Shown here: in pieces, positions 61,142-64,000 of the stretch
Numbering within the stretch: the first letter of the stretch is position 1
How the letters are laid out: each line of letters opens with the position of its first letter
Assembly: GCA_958295825.1 (NCBI GenBank)
Contig: OY282375.1
Coordinates: 2,837,489 to 2,901,488, forward strand
DNA length: 64,000 bases
DNA from: an uncultured Candidatus Entotheonella sp.
GTDB taxonomy: Bacteria; Tectomicrobia; Entotheonellia; Entotheonellales; Entotheonellaceae
Direction of reading: 5' to 3'
Translations under genes and position numbers: made by a program
The notes under the pieces: generated by a model
Seen by the model: only the letters and a program-made list of their open reading frames with translations
Database searches by the model: none
What the model was told of the DNA's origin: nothing

Positions 61142-64000
61142 TTCCGCTCAGTCTGCGACTGCAAAATTTCATGAGCTACGGCGAGCACGTACCACCCCTC
61201 GACTTCACCCCCATTACCACCGCCTGCCTCACGGGCGACAACGGCCACGGCAAATCGGCCCTGCTGGACGCCATCACATGGGCGCTCTGGGGCCAGACGC
61301 GCGCCAAAAGCCTGGATGACATCGTGCGCCTCGGCCAAGAGGAATGCGAGGTCGAGTTCGTCTTCGACCTTGAGGGCGACCGCTACCGCGTGCTGCGCAA
61401 GCGCAGCCTGCGGACCCGCAGCGGACTCTCGGCCCTTGAACTGCACGGCTTTGATCCGGCGACCCGAAGCTACCGCGCCCTGAGCGGCAACTCCATCCGT
61501 GAGACCGAAGCCAAAATCGCGCAGATCCTGCACATGAACTACGACACGTTCGTCAACTCGGTGTTCATCCTGCAAGGTCGGGCCGACGAATTTACCACCC
61601 GGCGCCCCGGCGAGCGCAAACGCATCCTCTCGGAAATACTGGGCCTGTCCGTCTTCGATGAGCTCCAGACCCGCGCCAGAATTCGCCACGGCAGTCTGGA
61701 TCAGGAAGCCAGAACCATCGCCGAACGGCTGCACGAGTTGCAACAGCAGGTGGCGCGCAAGGCCGACCTTGCCGCCGCCGTGGATGCCCACCGGAAAGCA
61801 CTGACCAGCCTGCAAGCGGAGTTGCACAAAGCCCAGGAAAACCTGGCGCGCTTGCAGCAACACCGGAACAATCTGGTATTGCAACAACAGCGGCTCCAGG
61901 ATGTGTCCCGACGTTTGCAGCAACGCCGGCAGGAACAGGACGATCTGGCGCCGCAACTGGCCCTTCACCGTCGGCATCTCGCCGCTTATGAAACCCTGCT
62001 GCAACGGGAACAGGCCATCATCGCTGCATATCAAGCATTGCAACAACTCCGCGACCAGGAGCGTGTCTGCAGCCAACAGGCGGACGAATTCGCGGCGCTA
62101 AACCAAAAACTTACAGCTCTCCAACACGCTGTCGCGTCGGCCCGTCAGCGCCTCGACATCCAGTTGCAGACCGCTGAGCAGCGAGGCACGGAGATCGATG
62201 TGAAGCACCATAGTTGCGAGGCCCTGGTGCTGGAGGAGCCGCACATTGTGCAGGCATACGAGGCATTGCAAGTGGCCGCCCGACGCGATGCTGAAATGGC
62301 CCGGACATTGCAGCAGCGATACGCCCTGGAGCAGGAGAAAGGCCAGATTGCATTGAGCATCCAGCAGAAGCGGCACGCATTGGAGCTGGAACAACGCTCC
62401 CTCCTGGACCGGCAGATGGAATACCACCGGAAAGAAGCCACGCTGCCGACTTGGCAGGCACAGACGGAGCGATTGCACCAGCAATTGGCCGATGTCGAAC
62501 GGCAGACGCATCAACTTGAGGGCGTGCGTGCGGCCGACGCGACGCTGACATTTCAGCTCGACCACGCCCTGCCGCAGAAGCACGACACGCTGCGCGCGGA
62601 AATCATGGACTACGAAGGCAAACGCCTGCTGCTTGAAAGCGCCGAGGCACATTGCCCGTTATGCGAAAACACCCTGACCGACCAGGAACGGCACCGCGTG
62701 ATGCGGAAGTTGAAGCTGGAAATCGAGCAGCGCGAGCAGCACATCCGTGACATGCAGGACGAACGTGAGGAGTTGCAGGCGCAGCGGCAGGAACTGCACC
62801 TGACATGCAAACAGTTGGAAGAGCGAATAGAGCAGAGCAGGACGCTCACAAAACAGCTTGCCGCCGCGCAGGCAGGTCTCGAAGAGGCCACGCGCGCCCG
62901 CGACCACTGCGCCACGGTCTTACAATCGTTGCAAGACATTGACGCCAAACTCGCGGCGGGCGCATACGCCCGCGAGGACTTGGCACATCTGGAACGACTG
63001 AACGTCGAACTCGAACGACTTGCCTACGACCCAGAAGCCCACGAGGTATTGCGCAAAAAGCTGGCCCAATTCGCCGAAGCCGAAACCCGGCATCTGCGCT
63101 TGCAGCAAGCAAAAGCGGACCTGCTAACCTTGAACAACCAACGCCGGGAACTGGCCCAACAACAGGCCGTGCTGCGAGAGACCCTGACCTCGAACCAGTT
63201 CGCCCTCACCGAACAGCAGGAACTCCAGGAGGTAGAAGAACGCCTTCTGCGTCTGGATTACCAGCCCGAACAACACAACCTTCTGCGCCGCAAGTTGCAA
63301 GAGCAGCAGGACGTCGAACGCCGGTACGCACAACTCGAAACCGCTCGCCAACACTTGGACGAAACACGTGCTGCACTTCAGGGCTTCGAATCCACGCGGG
63401 CACGCACCGAGTCGGAAATCAAAACGCTGGAAGACGACCGCCAGCGCATTGAGCACGAGGTGCAATCCCTCGACGCGGTGTGCGCCGACTCCGACACTGC
63501 CGAGAATCTTGTACGCACGCTGCGGGAACGGGAAGGGGAGACCCGCGTCGCGTTGGGTCGCAGCCAGTCGCAATATGAGCTGTGTTTACAGCAGGAGGCC
63601 GAACTACAGGCACAACAAAAGCAGCAGCAGCACGTGGTGTCCGAACGACAACTCTACGACGATCTCGCCCGCATGTTCGGGAAGAATGGCATTCAGGCCA
63701 TCATGATTGAAAACGCCATACCCGAGATGGAAGAAGAGGCCAACCGCATCCTCTCCCGGGTCAGTGACAACGCCATGCATGTGACGCTTGAAACGCAACG
63801 CGACACCCGCACCGGCGGCGTCGCTGAAACGCTCGACATCAAGATCAGCGACGACCTGGGCACGCGCAACTACGAATTGTTTTCCGGTGGCGAGGCGTTT
63901 CGCATCAACTTCGCCCTGCGCATCGCGCTATCCCGCATGCTGGCCCGGCGCGCCGGCGCTCGCCTCCGCACGCTGGTTATCGACGAAGGCTTCGGCACCC
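61138..64000 (+). CDS. sbcC: Rad50/SbcC-family ATPase, C-terminus beyond window
   Basis: SMC-like ATPase that tethers DNA ends and controls the Mre11 nuclease. It starts with GTG 61138 overlapping sbcD by four bases and stays open to the window end (954 codons seen). VIPLSLRLQNFMSYGEHV, Walker A LTGDNGHGKSALLDAITWALWG, Q-loop NSVFILQGRADEF, about 300 residues of coiled coil, zinc hook CPLC at 506-509 (AEAHCPLCENTLTDQERHR), a second coiled coil, signature NYELFSGGEAFRINFALRIALS and Walker B LVIDEGFGT. The last 20-60 residues are missing. Confidence 0.95.
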   Translation, partial: MIPLSLRLQNFMSYGEHVPPLDFTPITTACLTGDNGHGKSALLDAITWALWGQTRAKSLDDIVRLGQEECEVEFVFDLEGDRYRVLRKRSLRTRSGLSALELHGFDPATRSYRALSGNSIRETEAKIAQILHMNYDTFVNSVFILQGRADEFTTRRPGERKRILSEILGLSVFDELQTRARIRHGSLDQEARTIAERLHELQQQVARKADLAAAVDAHRKALTSLQAELHKAQENLARLQQHRNNLVLQQQRLQDVSRRLQQRRQEQDDLAPQLALHRRHLAAYETLLQREQAIIAAYQALQQLRDQERVCSQQADEFAALNQKLTALQHAVASARQRLDIQLQTAEQRGTEIDVKHHSCEALVLEEPHIVQAYEALQVAARRDAEMARTLQQRYALEQEKGQIALSIQQKRHALELEQRSLLDRQMEYHRKEATLPTWQAQTERLHQQLADVERQTHQLEGVRAADATLTFQLDHALPQKHDTLRAEIMDYEGKRLLLESAEAHCPLCENTLTDQERHRVMRKLKLEIEQREQHIRDMQDEREELQAQRQELHLTCKQLEERIEQSRTLTKQLAAAQAGLEEATRARDHCATVLQSLQDIDAKLAAGAYAREDLAHLERLNVELERLAYDPEAHEVLRKKLAQFAEAETRHLRLQQAKADLLTLNNQRRELAQQQAVLRETLTSNQFALTEQQELQEVEERLLRLDYQPEQHNLLRRKLQEQQDVERRYAQLETARQHLDETRAALQGFESTRARTESEIKTLEDDRQRIEHEVQSLDAVCADSDTAENLVRTLREREGETRVALGRSQSQYELCLQQEAELQAQQKQQQHVVSERQLYDDLARMFGKNGIQAIMIENAIPEMEEEANRILSRVSDNAMHVTLETQRDTRTGGVAETLDIKISDDLGTRNYELFSGGEAFRINFALRIALSRMLARRAGARLRTLVIDEGFGT

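Noticed and set aside
61042..62076. Minus-strand frame of 344 codons
   Set aside because: Antisense to sbcD/sbcC; the plus frame holds Walker A and the coiled coil.
1..64000. tRNA or rRNA genes
   Set aside because: None recognised by eye; a covariance-model scan would be needed to exclude a tRNA.

Overview
The window is GC-rich bacterial chromosome. Conserved single-copy housekeeping genes (pheST, mutM, greA, cinA, lepB, rsmA, sucCD, ndk, dnaA, minCDE, lexA, radA, recA, mraZ) read through cleanly, but they are separated by islands of insertion sequences and broken genes. MinCDE, a LexA of the Ala-Gly cleaved type, a TRAP transporter, a CaiB/BaiF CoA-transferase and an archaeal-style NurA-HerA-Mre11-Rad50 operon suggest an uncultured, IS-rich, probably Gram-negative lineage. 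A tectomicrobial, NC10-like or deltaproteobacteria-like affiliation is only a guess; no rRNA is present to settle it.

Layout. 0-4.5 kb: class III aminotransferase (cut by the window edge), a lone nuoB, a hydroxyisobutyrate-dehydrogenase-like gene, sspB and a broken pilT. 4.5-13.3 kb: mobile-element island with a 2.6 kb segment bounded by 25-bp inverted repeats, restriction-gene remnants, a nuclease gene with an amber codon just after its signal peptide, two IS5-family elements, an IS1595-type transposase overlapping a DNA methyltransferase gene, an IS630 pair with an A7 frameshift site, and a MITE-like palindrome. 13.3-16.6 kb: dctPQM TRAP operon. 16.6-19.3 kb: two decayed, head-to-head copies of a second transposase-methyltransferase element. 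19.3-28 kb: pheST, a zinc-ribbon protein, CoA-transferase, HlyD-like protein, two small membrane proteins and an FAD oxidoreductase. 28-37.4 kb: a mixed zone of IS copies and gene fragments (SDR/FAD-oxidase fusion, reverse-transcriptase remnant, ATPase fragment) around intact mutM, greA and cinA. 37.5-41.8 kb: lepB, rsmA, sucCD, ndk. 42-49 kb: IS copies around an O-antigen-ligase-like protein carrying plant-type leucine-rich repeats, and a UDP-glucuronate decarboxylase. 49-64 kb: dnaA, minCDE, lexA, radA, recA, mraZ, then nurA, a HAS-barrel-like gene, herA, sbcD and sbcC (cut by the window end).

One IS5-family element (here IS-A, about 845 bp) occurs six times nearly whole and twice as fragments. 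Its transposase frame is broken in most copies, often at one poly-G tract. Since the housekeeping genes are intact, this looks like real decay and/or recoding rather than general sequence error. The most unusual items are the ligase with inserted leucine-rich repeats, the two unrelated transposase-methyltransferase gene pairs joined by short overlaps, and the bacterial HerA/NurA/Mre11/Rad50 operon.
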